In this document: piece after piece, positions 54,484 to 63,115 of the stretch
How positions within the stretch are numbered: position 1 is the stretch's first letter
How the letters are laid out: each line of letters opens with the position of its first letter
Assembly: GCA_945888525.1 (NCBI GenBank)
Contig: CAMDAF010000003.1
Coordinates: forward strand, 62,001 to 126,000
Direction of reading: 5' to 3'
DNA length: 64,000 nucleotides
Origin: Chitinophaga pinensis
Lineage (GTDB): Bacteria > Bacteroidota > Bacteroidia > NS11-12g > UBA955
The notes under the pieces: generated by a model
The model's input: the letters and a program-made list of their open reading frames with translations, nothing else
Told to the model about the DNA's origin: nothing
Database searches by the model: none
Position numbers and translations under genes: made by a program

Positions 54484-56292
54484 TTAAGAATGGGTACTGT
54501 GCAATTTGTAATAATAACCTTGTTTAGAAAGCAATTCCTGATGGTGTCCTCTTTCAACAATGCGGCCCTTGTCCATTACTATTATTTCATCTGCATCCTG
54601 AATGGTGCTGAGCCTATGCGCAATTACCAAAGTGGTTCTTCCCTGACGCAAACGGTCGAGTGCTTGTTGAACCAATTTTTCACTTTCATTATCCAAGGCA
54701 GAAGTTGCTTCATCCAAAATTAATATTGGCGGATTTCTTAACAAAGCCCTAGCAATTGCCAATCTCTGTCTTTGACCACCGCTTAACTTACTTCCACGCT
54801 CACCAATTACAGTTTCAAATCCATGCTCTGTAGCCATTATAAATTCGTAGGCATTTGCCAACTTTGCTGCTTCTTCAACTTCCTGCATGGTATGGCCAGT
54901 TTGACCAAATAAAATATTGTTGCTAATACTGTCGTTGAACAATATTGCCTCTTGGGTCACAATACCCATAAGCGAGCGCAAATCATCAATTTTGTAGTCG
55001 CGTATATCAACGCCATCAATTTCTATAGCACCTTCTGCAACATCATAAAAGCGGGGCAACAGATCAGCCAAGGTACTCTTTCCGCTTCCACTCGATCCCA
55101 CCAATGCTACTTTTTTGTTTTTAGGTATTTCGAAAGAAACGGCATCCAAAACATTTTCATTTTTGTAAGCAAAAGAAATGTTTTTATAAGATACACCCGT
55201 TTTTAACTCTGAAATTGGCACTGGATTAATCTTTTCGATAATTTTTATATCGGTGTTCAATATCTCTTCATAGCGGTCCATACCTGCCGCACCCCTTTGA
55301 ACCATTGGAAAGGCTTGAGACAATTGTTTGAATGGCGGAATAACTTGACTGAAAATAGCAAAATAAGCCAAGAATGCTGATCCAGCTATTTCACCATTAA
55401 ACACCATGTTACCGCCAAACCACAGCAATACACCTGCTACAAAAATGGCCAAAGTTTCTGATATTGGCGAGGCCATATCCCCTCGGTGGTTCACTTTAAT
55501 GTTTGCGCTTGTAGAGTTGTCGTTTAAATTTTTAAACTTCGACCTAAATACCTGCTCAACCACAAAGGCTTTTATAATTCGAATGCCTCCTAATGATTCT
55601 TCTAAAAAGGACAAAACAGTACTTTGTTCCTCTTGGTTGCGCTTCGATTTACGCCTTAATGATTTTCCCAACAATGCAATTGAACCGGCAGCCAAAGGCA
55701 ATAACATTATAACATACAATGTGAGTGTTGGACTCATGTAGACCAAAGTCCCAATATAGAAAACAATACTTACTGGCTCTTTAAATATCGCTTCCAATGA
55801 AGCCATCAAACTCCATTCAACTTCTTTCACATCATTGCTCATCCGTGAAATAATATCGCCCTTACGCTCATCACTAAAATATGAAATAGGTAAATCTAAA
55901 ATCTTGTCGTAAACCCGTTTGCGAATATCTTGAATGACCCGGTTTCTGAGTATCACCAAATAATACAAAGCCATATACCGGGCTATGTTTTTTATCACTG
56001 TAGCAACAACCAAACTGATGCAAATTAAAAATAATGCCTCGCGCTTATTGTCTTGCACAAATTCGGTCATCCATTGAATAAAATCGCTGTAAAGTGAATT
56101 AAAATCGCTGCCTCCAGTTGACTTCTGTCTAAATGCATCCTTGTTGTTGTTGAACATAAAATCGAGCAAGGGCATGAGCAAGGCAAGGGAGAAAAGTCCT
56201 GCTAAAATCTGAATCAAATTAAACAGCATATTAAGTGCCGCAAGCCCTTTAAAAGGAACTATCAGTCTTATCATGCGCAACATGGCTTTCAT
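54484..56292 (-). CDS. MsbA-like ABC transporter, ATP-binding/permease
   Basis: Half-size type IV ABC exporter of 602 residues. Six helices occupy about residues 1-330; LGGIRIIKAFVVE is a typical coupling region. The nucleotide-binding domain has Walker A VALVGSSGSGKSTL, Q-loop VTQEAILFND, signature KLSGGQRQRLAIARALL, Walker B ILILDEATSAL and H-loop VIAHRLSTI. It most likely flips lipid A, LPS or another lipid across the inner membrane, but substrate is inferred from family only. Confidence 0.92.
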   Translation of the reverse strand: MKAMLRMIRLIVPFKGLAALNMLFNLIQILAGLFSLALLMPLLDFMFNNNKDAFRQKSTGGSDFNSLYSDFIQWMTEFVQDNKREALFLICISLVVATVIKNIARYMALYYLVILRNRVIQDIRKRVYDKILDLPISYFSDERKGDIISRMSNDVKEVEWSLMASLEAIFKEPVSIVFYIGTLVYMSPTLTLYVIMLLPLAAGSIALLGKSLRRKSKRNQEEQSTVLSFLEESLGGIRIIKAFVVEQVFRSKFKNLNDNSTSANIKVNHRGDMASPISETLAIFVAGVLLWFGGNMVFNGEIAGSAFLAYFAIFSQVIPPFKQLSQAFPMVQRGAAGMDRYEEILNTDIKIIEKINPVPISELKTGVSYKNISFAYKNENVLDAVSFEIPKNKKVALVGSSGSGKSTLADLLPRFYDVAEGAIEIDGVDIRDYKIDDLRSLMGIVTQEAILFNDSISNNILFGQTGHTMQEVEEAAKLANAYEFIMATEHGFETVIGERGSKLSGGQRQRLAIARALLRNPPILILDEATSALDNESEKLVQQALDRLRQGRTTLVIAHRLSTIQDADEIIVMDKGRIVERGHHQELLSKQGYYYKLHSTHS

Positions 56293-56384
56293 AAGGGCAA
56301 AGTAAAGCTATTTTTAACGGAAGTCAAATACAAATTGTGGCATGAAATGACATTTGGACATCCGATAAAATCCTCTAAGTTGAC

Positions 56385-57452
56385 TTACAAATTCAACAAA
56401 TCCGCGAATTCCTTATTCAAATACAACTTTTCCCTTCCAGATGATTTCTCTAACAACAAGCCCATTTTCACTAGGTGGTTTAGGTAGGTATAAGCAGTTT
56501 GTCGATGGCAGCCCATCTTCTCACAAATCATCTTAGGTTTAATGTAAGGCTTATAAAATAGAACATCCAGAAGTTCATATGCAGGCAAAATATAATCGGT
56601 ATACTTCTCTAATTGGTCTTTGAATTTCTTGCGCAATTGAACATAAAGTTTAGTTTTCTCCAATAAAAGAACAACAGCTTCCTCAAGCTTTTGGATGATA
56701 AATACCATCCACTTTTCAAAACTTTGATTGATCATTACGTCTCTTAACAAGGAATTATAGGTCTCCTTTTCTTTGAACAAGATAAACGAAATAGGAATGC
56801 AATTATACAGTAAGCCGAGCTCTCTAAAAAATAGTTTAGTGAGGATTCTGGCAGAGTGTCCATTCATTTGTAAATAGGGCGCCAAGGCTCGAAATTGATA
56901 ATGTATCAAAGCCAAACTCTGCAAACTGCTTGTTTTCTTCAATTGCTTAAGGGCCTTATCTAAATCAAGCCTTAAATATTGAATCAAACTGGGGTTATTT
57001 GGGGTTGTATACAAACACAAATTTGTAAAATAACTTTGAATACGTACTTCCTTTTTTTCTCTAAACATTTCAGAATGTCTTTTTGAGAAATGCAAAAACT
57101 CAGGAGCCAAATTGTTTACACTCAGAGATTCAATCTCATCTTTCCATTCTAAAGATTTCAAAATTAGTATGGCATTTTTTTCATTTAGGCTATTCTCGGA
57201 TGAATATGCCTCCAATAAACGCAGCACAGAAATTGAAACACCTTCAAGGTCAAATGAATACTTGCTGTCTACCAATTCAATTAATTGAAAAAAATTAAGA
57301 ATGCCATTGTTTGATTGAGCATCCACATATCCGTTTAAATGATAAATTGATTTCCAACACGACTCTGAAATACCATGTAGCTCTGAAAGACTTAATATTT
57401 TTAATTCATTAAGTGGTTTTAACTGGTTATGCGGTAATTGACTGTTTATCAA
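56385..57452 (-). CDS. Fic-family pseudo-enzyme with C-terminal winged helix
   Basis: A 355-residue protein laid out like class II Fic proteins. The N-domain has the inhibitory motif SFDLEG (66-71), an exact (S/T)xxxE(G/N). The Fic core reads IHYQFRALAPYLQMNGHSAR, where the catalytic loop HPFxDGNGRxxR has become A191-PYLQM-NG-H-SA-R: the catalytic His is Ala, Asp/Glu is Gln, Gly is Met and the first Arg is His. AMPylation should be impossible. The C-terminal winged helix (MICEKMGCHRQTAYTYLNHL, then GLLLEKSSGREKLYL) suggests DNA binding. Start TTG 57452; TAA closes the frame 13 bases upstream. It is divergent from glnN. Confidence 0.8.
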   Translation of the reverse strand: MINSQLPHNQLKPLNELKILSLSELHGISESCWKSIYHLNGYVDAQSNNGILNFFQLIELVDSKYSFDLEGVSISVLRLLEAYSSENSLNEKNAILILKSLEWKDEIESLSVNNLAPEFLHFSKRHSEMFREKKEVRIQSYFTNLCLYTTPNNPSLIQYLRLDLDKALKQLKKTSSLQSLALIHYQFRALAPYLQMNGHSARILTKLFFRELGLLYNCIPISFILFKEKETYNSLLRDVMINQSFEKWMVFIIQKLEEAVVLLLEKTKLYVQLRKKFKDQLEKYTDYILPAYELLDVLFYKPYIKPKMICEKMGCHRQTAYTYLNHLVKMGLLLEKSSGREKLYLNKEFADLLNL

Positions 57453-57456
57453 TTTT

Positions 57457-57485
57457 ATGTCGAATTATCTTACAATTTTCGACAT
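57457..57485. promoter_or_regulatory. Inverted-repeat operator candidate
   Basis: ATGTCGAA (57457-57464) and TTCGACAT (57478-57485) form perfect 8-bp arms whose centres are 21 bp apart, two helical turns. It lies 5 bases upstream of the Fic-like gene's start, in the shared region with glnN. The spacing suits a dimeric winged-helix regulator. No -7 box is evident for the Fic-like gene itself. Confidence 0.5.
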
Positions 57486-57556
57486 TTTTATTCAATTTAT
57501 TAAATTTTATTTAAATAATTAATGATTTCAATCAATTAAAATCTCCTCGAATAACT

Positions 57557-57564
57557 TAATTTTG
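57557..57564 (+). promoter_or_regulatory. -7 element of glnN
   Basis: TAATTTTG fits TAnnTTTG; the leader to ATG 57583 would be about 14 bases. TCGAAT at 57547-57552 repeats the half-site sequence of the operator candidate upstream. Confidence 0.55.
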
Positions 57565-57582
57565 CAGTCAAATTTATCAAGA

Positions 57583-59754
57583 ATGTCTTCAACATCAAGC
57601 AAGAATTTAATTCAAGAAAAACCACCCCACAAACAAATGAAACAGATATCAGAGTACTTCGGAAAAAGTGTTTTCGGTCCAAAAGCAATGGCCGAATTCG
57701 TTAGCAAAGAAGCCATCAAGGCTGTAAATGAATCAAGAAATACAGGAAAGCAAATGGACCGTAAAATGGCAGACCAGATTGCAGAAGGTATGAAAAATTG
57801 GGCCATCGAAAAAGGTGCCACCCACTACACACACTGGTTCCAACCATTGCGTGGTTCTACTGCAGAAAAACACGATGCATTCTTCGATCCAACAGGAATA
57901 GATACAGGCATTGAAGTGTTTACAGGAAAATCATTGGTGCAACAAGAACCAGATGCATCAAGTTTTCCTAATGGTGGCATTAGAAATACATTTGAAGCTA
58001 GAGGTTATAGCGTTTGGGATCCTTCATCTCCTGCTTTTATTATGGAAAAAGCCAGCGGTAAAACCTTGTGTATTCCAACAATTTTTGTTGCCTACACTGG
58101 CGAAGCACTCGACTACAAAGCACCTTTGATAAAATCAACTAATTTCTTAACCAAAAACACAACTGCTGTTTGCCAATATTTTGACGCTAATGTTAAAAAC
58201 ACAAAAGTTTCCCTGGGTATCGAACAAGAATATTTCTTAGTTGATGAGGAACTATACCACCAAAGGCCTGATTTGGTTTTTGCTGGAAGAACTCTAGTTG
58301 GTAACATGCCTGCCAAAGGCCAACAATTAGAAGACCATTATTTTGGTAGCATTCCAGAGAGGGTCTACAACTATATGACCGACTTTGAAAAAGAAGCTTT
58401 AAAATTAGGCATACCTCTTAAGACTAGGCACAATGAAGTAGCGCCTGGTCAGTACGAATGTGCGCCTATGTTTGAAGAAGCAGATATAGCCATTGACCAC
58501 AACTCTTTGCTTATGGATGTTATGCAATCGGTTGCCAGCAGGCATAAATTAAAAGTTATTTGGCATGAGAAACCATTCAAAGGTGTTAATGGTTCTGGTA
58601 AACACAACAACTGGTCTCTTATTACCGACACAGGCGTTAACCTTCTTTCTCCAGGACATAGCCCCATTGATAACCTGCAATTTTTAACCTTCTTTATCAA
58701 TACCATTAAAGCGGTTCACGACCATGCTGATTTGTTAAGAGCCAGTATTGCAACTGCAGCCAACGACCATAGATTAGGGGCTAACGAAGCGCCTCCTGCT
58801 ATTATGTCCGTTTTTATTGGTAGTACGCTAAGCGAAGTGTTAAATCAATTCCAAGCAATTAAAACACCGGTTATAACCGGCAAAGTGAATGAAAAGACCA
58901 TCAGTGTGTACCGAATTCCTGAAATACTTTTAGACAACACCGACCGCAACCGTACGTCTCCATTTGCTTTCACAGGAAATAAGTTTGAGTTCAGAGCTGT
59001 TGGTTCAAGCGACCATTGTGCAAATGCTATTATTGTTTTAAACACCATCGTTGGCAACCAATTGGCCGAATTTAAAAAAGAAGTAGACGCTTTAATTAAA
59101 AAGAAAACCAATAAACTTCTTGCCATCGAACAAGTTTTAAAATCGTACGTTAAAGCCACGAAAAAAATCATTTTTGAAGGCAATGGCTATGGTGATGAAT
59201 GGGTAAAAGAGGCTACAAAAAGAGGTCTAAGCAACATCAAAACCACACCTTATGCATTGGATGCCTACAGCACCAAAGCAAGTAAAGATCTGTTTGTAAA
59301 AAACAACATCTTTACCATTAAAGAACTTGAAGCACGCACTGAAATTAAATTTGAAAACTACCTGTTAAAAATCCAAATTGAAGGCAGAATCTTAGGCGAA
59401 TTGGTTAAAAATTATGTTATTCCTTCTGCGGTTGAATACCAAAAGAAATTAATTGATACCATTGAAGGGCTTAACAGAATTGGACAAACCAAAGCAGAAA
59501 ACAAAGGCTTGTATACCTTGGCTAAAGAAATTTCTTACAACGTTAATGCGATTTGGGAAAACAACAACAAAATGGTTGATGAAAGAATCAAAGCCAATCG
59601 ATTAACGCATGCCGATAAAAAAGCAAAAGCTTATTGCGACAAAGTAAAACCTTATTTTGACAGCATCCGCGAAAGCGCAGACAAACTTGAAGAGCTAATC
59701 GACAACGATGCTTGGAAACTGCCTAAATACCGCGATTTGTTGTTCTTGAAATAA
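57583..59754 (+). CDS. glnN: Glutamine synthetase type III
   Basis: ATP-dependent ammonium assimilation enzyme of 723 residues, the large GSIII class. FGPKAMAEFVS and THYTHWFQPLRGSTAEKHDA are GSIII-specific. SLGIEQEYFLVD and EVAPGQYECAPMFEEADIA hold metal ligands; WHEKPFKGVNGSGKHNNWS is the ATP/glutamate region and SIATAANDHRLGANEAPPA follows. I place the start at ATG 57583, because a TTG at 57562 lies inside the -7 box. It is divergent from a Fic-like winged-helix gene that may regulate it, and ends at a strong terminator. Confidence 0.96.
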   Translation: MSSTSSKNLIQEKPPHKQMKQISEYFGKSVFGPKAMAEFVSKEAIKAVNESRNTGKQMDRKMADQIAEGMKNWAIEKGATHYTHWFQPLRGSTAEKHDAFFDPTGIDTGIEVFTGKSLVQQEPDASSFPNGGIRNTFEARGYSVWDPSSPAFIMEKASGKTLCIPTIFVAYTGEALDYKAPLIKSTNFLTKNTTAVCQYFDANVKNTKVSLGIEQEYFLVDEELYHQRPDLVFAGRTLVGNMPAKGQQLEDHYFGSIPERVYNYMTDFEKEALKLGIPLKTRHNEVAPGQYECAPMFEEADIAIDHNSLLMDVMQSVASRHKLKVIWHEKPFKGVNGSGKHNNWSLITDTGVNLLSPGHSPIDNLQFLTFFINTIKAVHDHADLLRASIATAANDHRLGANEAPPAIMSVFIGSTLSEVLNQFQAIKTPVITGKVNEKTISVYRIPEILLDNTDRNRTSPFAFTGNKFEFRAVGSSDHCANAIIVLNTIVGNQLAEFKKEVDALIKKKTNKLLAIEQVLKSYVKATKKIIFEGNGYGDEWVKEATKRGLSNIKTTPYALDAYSTKASKDLFVKNNIFTIKELEARTEIKFENYLLKIQIEGRILGELVKNYVIPSAVEYQKKLIDTIEGLNRIGQTKAENKGLYTLAKEISYNVNAIWENNNKMVDERIKANRLTHADKKAKAYCDKVKPYFDSIRESADKLEELIDNDAWKLPKYRDLLFLK

Positions 59755-59772
59755 GAAGCTTAACTCTCCTAT

Positions 59773-59811
59773 AAAAGTCCCATCTGGAAACAGATGGGAC
59801 TTTTGTTTTTT
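59773..59811 (+). terminator. Intrinsic terminator of glnN
   Basis: AAAAGTCCCATCTG (59773-59786) pairs with CAGATGGGACTTTT (59791-59804) around a GAAA tetraloop, followed by a T-tract. Confidence 0.93.
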
Positions 59812-59865
59812 TACAGCAATTTTCAAGTTTAATTAAAAAAACAAAACGAATATCGTCTGATTTCA

Positions 59866-59873
59866 TATATTTG
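59866..59873 (+). promoter_or_regulatory. -7 element 8 bases before a start codon
   Basis: TATATTTG fits TAnnTTTG and ends 8 bases before ATG 59882. The transcript of the membrane glycosyltransferase should be near-leaderless. Confidence 0.5.
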
Positions 59874-59881
59874 AATCGTTC

Positions 59882-61288
59882 ATGCGCATCAAGGCAATCA
59901 ATATTTACGCTTCTATTTTTCTTGCTCTAGGCATGGCTTGCGTCTATGGCATTTTACACTATTTATACGGCGTATTTACCCAGCCTTATTTTTGGGATGA
60001 ACTCGGTGTCTACAGCCGCTCGTCTATGTACCTTAGCGAATACGGCCTTAGCCTTTTGCCCGATTCCGTTCCAGATGAATTATCGCGCGGCCATCCGCTT
60101 TTATGCCCTCTTTATTTTGCCTGCGCATTTAAACTTTTAGGCTGCAATCCTCTTACCGCTCACATTGCGGCGGCTGTATTAAATGCCATTGGCTTCTTTT
60201 TGGTATTCGCAATATTGCTAAAAAACACAAAACCCTTTGTTGCAGCAGCCGCCACTTTGGCTATTTTTGTTCAAGCGTTGTTTCTATCCCAGTCGGTCCT
60301 TATTCTGCCTGAAATGCCCCTTATGGTGTTAACGCTTGCTGCCGTATATTTTTATATAAATGACAAGATTTGGCTGACTGCAATATTCATTATTCTCGCA
60401 CTTCAAATAAAGGAATCTGCCCTGGTTCTGCCATTTGCTTTTTTAGTTTCCGAATCACTGAAACAAAGAAAAATATTTACAAAAAACAACCTTTACCTAT
60501 TTGTATTTCCTGTCCTAAGCTTTTTAATATTTATAGGCATTCAAAAAATCCAAAGGGGTTATTTCTTTTACCCGCTTCATACATCCCTAGCCTCATCGGA
60601 TCCATACTACCTCAATGAACGCTGGCAAAATTTTAAACTATTTTTTCTTTACCAACAAGGGCATATTTATTTTGTCATTGCCTTGGCTTCGATACTTTTA
60701 TTGAATCTGATTTTAAAGTTTAAAAGCATACCAAATCTGTTAAAAAACAAAATGAGCATTTATCCCATTATTGTAATAGGAAGTATTGCTTTTTTGGTTT
60801 TAAATTACTTTCTAAGTAGGTATACGCTTTACTTCTTTATCTTCTTATACATTGCCTTCTTTCTCCTTGTATTTAATCTGCTAAAAGAGAAACAGAATCT
60901 TGCCTATTTAATCGCTTTGGCACTAGCTGTTTTAGGAATTATGAATTGGAACACAGACGAAGATTACACCGACATTGACTTTTCGTATAGCCAACACATA
61001 CAGTCTGTTCAATTGTCAATCGATGAACTAAACACCGACTCATTTACCAATAAAACAATAGGCATGGACTTCCCGGTTTCTGCCGTGTATTGGAATTCAA
61101 ACAATGGTTTTAAATTAAAAGGGAACCATAAAATGTGCCCGCTGTACGACTCAGCATGCTCTAAAGACTTTGTTCTTTTAAGCCACCCAGGCAACATGGC
61201 CGACACCACAAAATTTAATGCGTCTTACACCTTTTACAAAGAGCTTCGCAAAGGATATGCTTATTGTAGAATATATAAAAAGAAGTAG
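59882..61288 (+). CDS. GT39/ArnT-like membrane glycosyltransferase
   Basis: Polytopic membrane protein of 468 residues with about ten to twelve helices. After the first helix, QPYFWDELGVYSRSSMYL and DELSRGHPLLCPLYF match the GT-C pattern, in which the loop Asp-Glu is catalytic and RGHPLL corresponds to the RxPL-type motif. A C-terminal soluble region of about 110 residues follows. It likely transfers a sugar from a polyprenyl carrier to lipid A, glycan or protein on the periplasmic side. It is similar in type to the membrane protein at 17879. Confidence 0.75.
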   Translation: MRIKAINIYASIFLALGMACVYGILHYLYGVFTQPYFWDELGVYSRSSMYLSEYGLSLLPDSVPDELSRGHPLLCPLYFACAFKLLGCNPLTAHIAAAVLNAIGFFLVFAILLKNTKPFVAAAATLAIFVQALFLSQSVLILPEMPLMVLTLAAVYFYINDKIWLTAIFIILALQIKESALVLPFAFLVSESLKQRKIFTKNNLYLFVFPVLSFLIFIGIQKIQRGYFFYPLHTSLASSDPYYLNERWQNFKLFFLYQQGHIYFVIALASILLLNLILKFKSIPNLLKNKMSIYPIIVIGSIAFLVLNYFLSRYTLYFFIFLYIAFFLLVFNLLKEKQNLAYLIALALAVLGIMNWNTDEDYTDIDFSYSQHIQSVQLSIDELNTDSFTNKTIGMDFPVSAVYWNSNNGFKLKGNHKMCPLYDSACSKDFVLLSHPGNMADTTKFNASYTFYKELRKGYAYCRIYKKK

Positions 61289-61316
61289 TTAACGCTCAAT
61301 TAGAAGTCGTTTAAAT

Positions 61317-62336
61317 TTAACTGGTCTTGCGTTTGCGGCCTTTGTCAAAAACCAAACGGCCAAAGTTCTTGCCTTTTCGCAATTCCTTTTGCTCATCTTC
61401 CGGCAATAAAGCTATATGTGTGCACTCTTCGCTGCAACAATTGTGTGTTTTCTCTTTGCACTTATCGCATTGGATAAACAACAAATTACAAGCCACATTG
61501 GCACAGTTGGTATGGGTATCAGATAAGTCTCCACATTGATGACATTTCGAAATGATTTCATTGGAAATGCTCTCGCCCAAACGCTCATCAAATACAAAAT
61601 TCTTTCCATGAAACTTGTTTTTTAATCCTTTATCCTTAACCTGGTTGGCATAATGAATAATGCCGCCTTCTAACTGATAAACCTCTTTAAATCCTCTGTA
61701 CAACATGTAAGCACTTGCCTTCTCGCAACGAATACCTCCAGTGCAATACATAACCACTGGTTTGTCTTTTTGGTCTTTTAGCATTTCTGCTACCTGAGGC
61801 AATTGTTCTCTAAAATTAACAACGTCGGGAAGTATCGCATTTTCAAAATGACCCACTTCACTTTCATAGTGGTTGCGCATGTCAACTATAATCACATCGT
61901 CTCTATCGGTAACTTCATTGAACTCCTCAGCTTTTAAATGTTTGCCAATTTTTGTGACATCAAAATTTGGATCATCTATTCCATCAGCTACAATCTTGCG
62001 ACGCACCTTGATGGCTAGTTTAAAAAATGATTTTCCATCATCGTCAATTGCAATGTTCAAACGGTTGCCCGCTAGGAAATCTATGCTTTCTAAATGGGCT
62101 TTTAATGCATCTAAATTTTCAGTTGGTACAGAAAATTGGGCATTGATGCCTTCATCTGCAACATAAATTCTACCGAGAACACCCAGCTCATTCCACCTCA
62201 AATACAATGCATCTCTAAAGGCCTTTGGATCTTTAATATGGTGGTACTTGTAAAAGGAAATAGTGGTTCTTAAAAGACCGCTTTCTTTGATCTTTTGCTT
62301 TAATACTTCCGCGTTTATCTTATTGTGTAATACCAC
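61317..62336 (-). CDS. trhO: tRNA uridine(34) hydroxylase TrhO (rhodanese family)
   Basis: YceA-type protein of 339 residues that introduces ho5U at tRNA position 34. An acylphosphatase-like N-domain (LGRIYVADEGINAQFSVP) precedes a rhodanese domain with DMRNHYESEVGHFENA and MYCTGGIRCEKASAYML, containing the active Cys. The C-terminal zinc-binding region (CHQCGDLSDTHTNC, then CDKCKEKTHNCCSEEC) is rich in Cys. Start GTG 62336 lies 4 bases after a -7 box, implying leaderless transcription. Confidence 0.93.
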   Translation of the reverse strand: MVLHNKINAEVLKQKIKESGLLRTTISFYKYHHIKDPKAFRDALYLRWNELGVLGRIYVADEGINAQFSVPTENLDALKAHLESIDFLAGNRLNIAIDDDGKSFFKLAIKVRRKIVADGIDDPNFDVTKIGKHLKAEEFNEVTDRDDVIIVDMRNHYESEVGHFENAILPDVVNFREQLPQVAEMLKDQKDKPVVMYCTGGIRCEKASAYMLYRGFKEVYQLEGGIIHYANQVKDKGLKNKFHGKNFVFDERLGESISNEIISKCHQCGDLSDTHTNCANVACNLLFIQCDKCKEKTHNCCSEECTHIALLPEDEQKELRKGKNFGRLVFDKGRKRKTS

Positions 62337-62340
62337 CTTG

Positions 62341-62348
62341 CAAAACTA
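62341..62348 (-). promoter_or_regulatory. -7 element of trhO, leaderless
   Basis: TAGTTTTG on the minus strand ends 4 bases before GTG 62336, so the transcript should begin at about the start codon. Confidence 0.5.
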
Positions 62349-62401
62349 ATATCCAGTAGGCACTTGTTAAATATGACTTACGTCAGTCTTATTGACGAAA
62401 A

Positions 62402-63073
62402 CTATTTTTTCTTGCTTAAATCAATCATTTCTACACCGACATGTTCAGCGGCATTGAATACAAAAACCTTGTCATCCATCACTGCATTTGGTGTTTGAGA
62501 AGTAACAGTGTAGGTTTGCTTATTGCCCGCTTTAAATGACACCTTTAGATTTTGAACTGTTTTAGCGGTTTTATCAACTTCTAAGTTCATCAAGAAATAT
62601 GGCTTGTTCTTATCTGTTGGTGTTAACTTAATTTTTTCAATATCAGCAGTACCTTTTTTAGTTGTGCCATCGCTTGCATATAAAAAACCTTTTTCCCAGA
62701 CTGTAAATATTTTGGAAGGGTTTAAACCAGAACTAGAATTAGGATTGTAATTGTCCTTGATGCATTCATTGGTCTCTTTGGTGTAAGTCCAAATGGTCTT
62801 GCCATCGCAAAAAATTTCTTGTCCGCCAAAAATCAATTTGAAACTGTTGCCTTTAGAATACAAAGTACCCTTTTCAGTTTTGCTCTTAGCTTTTGTATCA
62901 GCAGGCTCATTCAACATGGTGAACTCAGCTTTCAAAGTCTTGTATCCTTTGTACTTTTTAGAAACTTCTTTTAATAGTTTATTGACTGCCTTGTCTTTCT
63001 CAACATTTGCTGGAACGAAGGCTAAACTAGCCAAAGCAATTAAAAAGACAGATATTATGCCTGATTTATTCAT
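62402..63073 (-). CDS. lolA: Outer-membrane lipoprotein carrier LolA-like
   Basis: Periplasmic protein of 223 residues that ferries lipoproteins from LolCDE to the outer membrane. A signal peptide (GIISVFLIALASLAFVPA) is followed by the LolA/LolB half-barrel: YKTLKAEFTMLNEPADTKAK, EKGTLYSKGNSFKLIF, FCDGKTIWTYTKETNE, and a late IEKIKLTPTDKN. The ATG at 63073 is used; a frame extension to 63115 would include the -7 box at 63103-63110. It follows ftsK as in many Bacteroidota. Confidence 0.88.
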   Translation of the reverse strand: MNKSGIISVFLIALASLAFVPANVEKDKAVNKLLKEVSKKYKGYKTLKAEFTMLNEPADTKAKSKTEKGTLYSKGNSFKLIFGGQEIFCDGKTIWTYTKETNECIKDNYNPNSSSGLNPSKIFTVWEKGFLYASDGTTKKGTADIEKIKLTPTDKNKPYFLMNLEVDKTAKTVQNLKVSFKAGNKQTYTVTSQTPNAVMDDKVFVFNAAEHVGVEMIDLSKKK

Positions 63074-63102
63074 TAGATACTGTAGGTTAAATTTAAAGGG
63101 TG

Positions 63103-63110
63103 CAAAAATA
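63103..63110 (-). promoter_or_regulatory. -7 element of lolA
   Basis: TATTTTTG on the minus strand fits TAnnTTTG, with a leader of about 27 bases to ATG 63073. Confidence 0.45.
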
Positions 63111-63115
63111 ATCAA

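Noticed and set aside
57562-57582. Longer glnN start at TTG 57562
   Set aside because: The TTG overlaps the -7 box TAATTTTG, so it would lie upstream of the transcription start; ATG 57583 is preferred.
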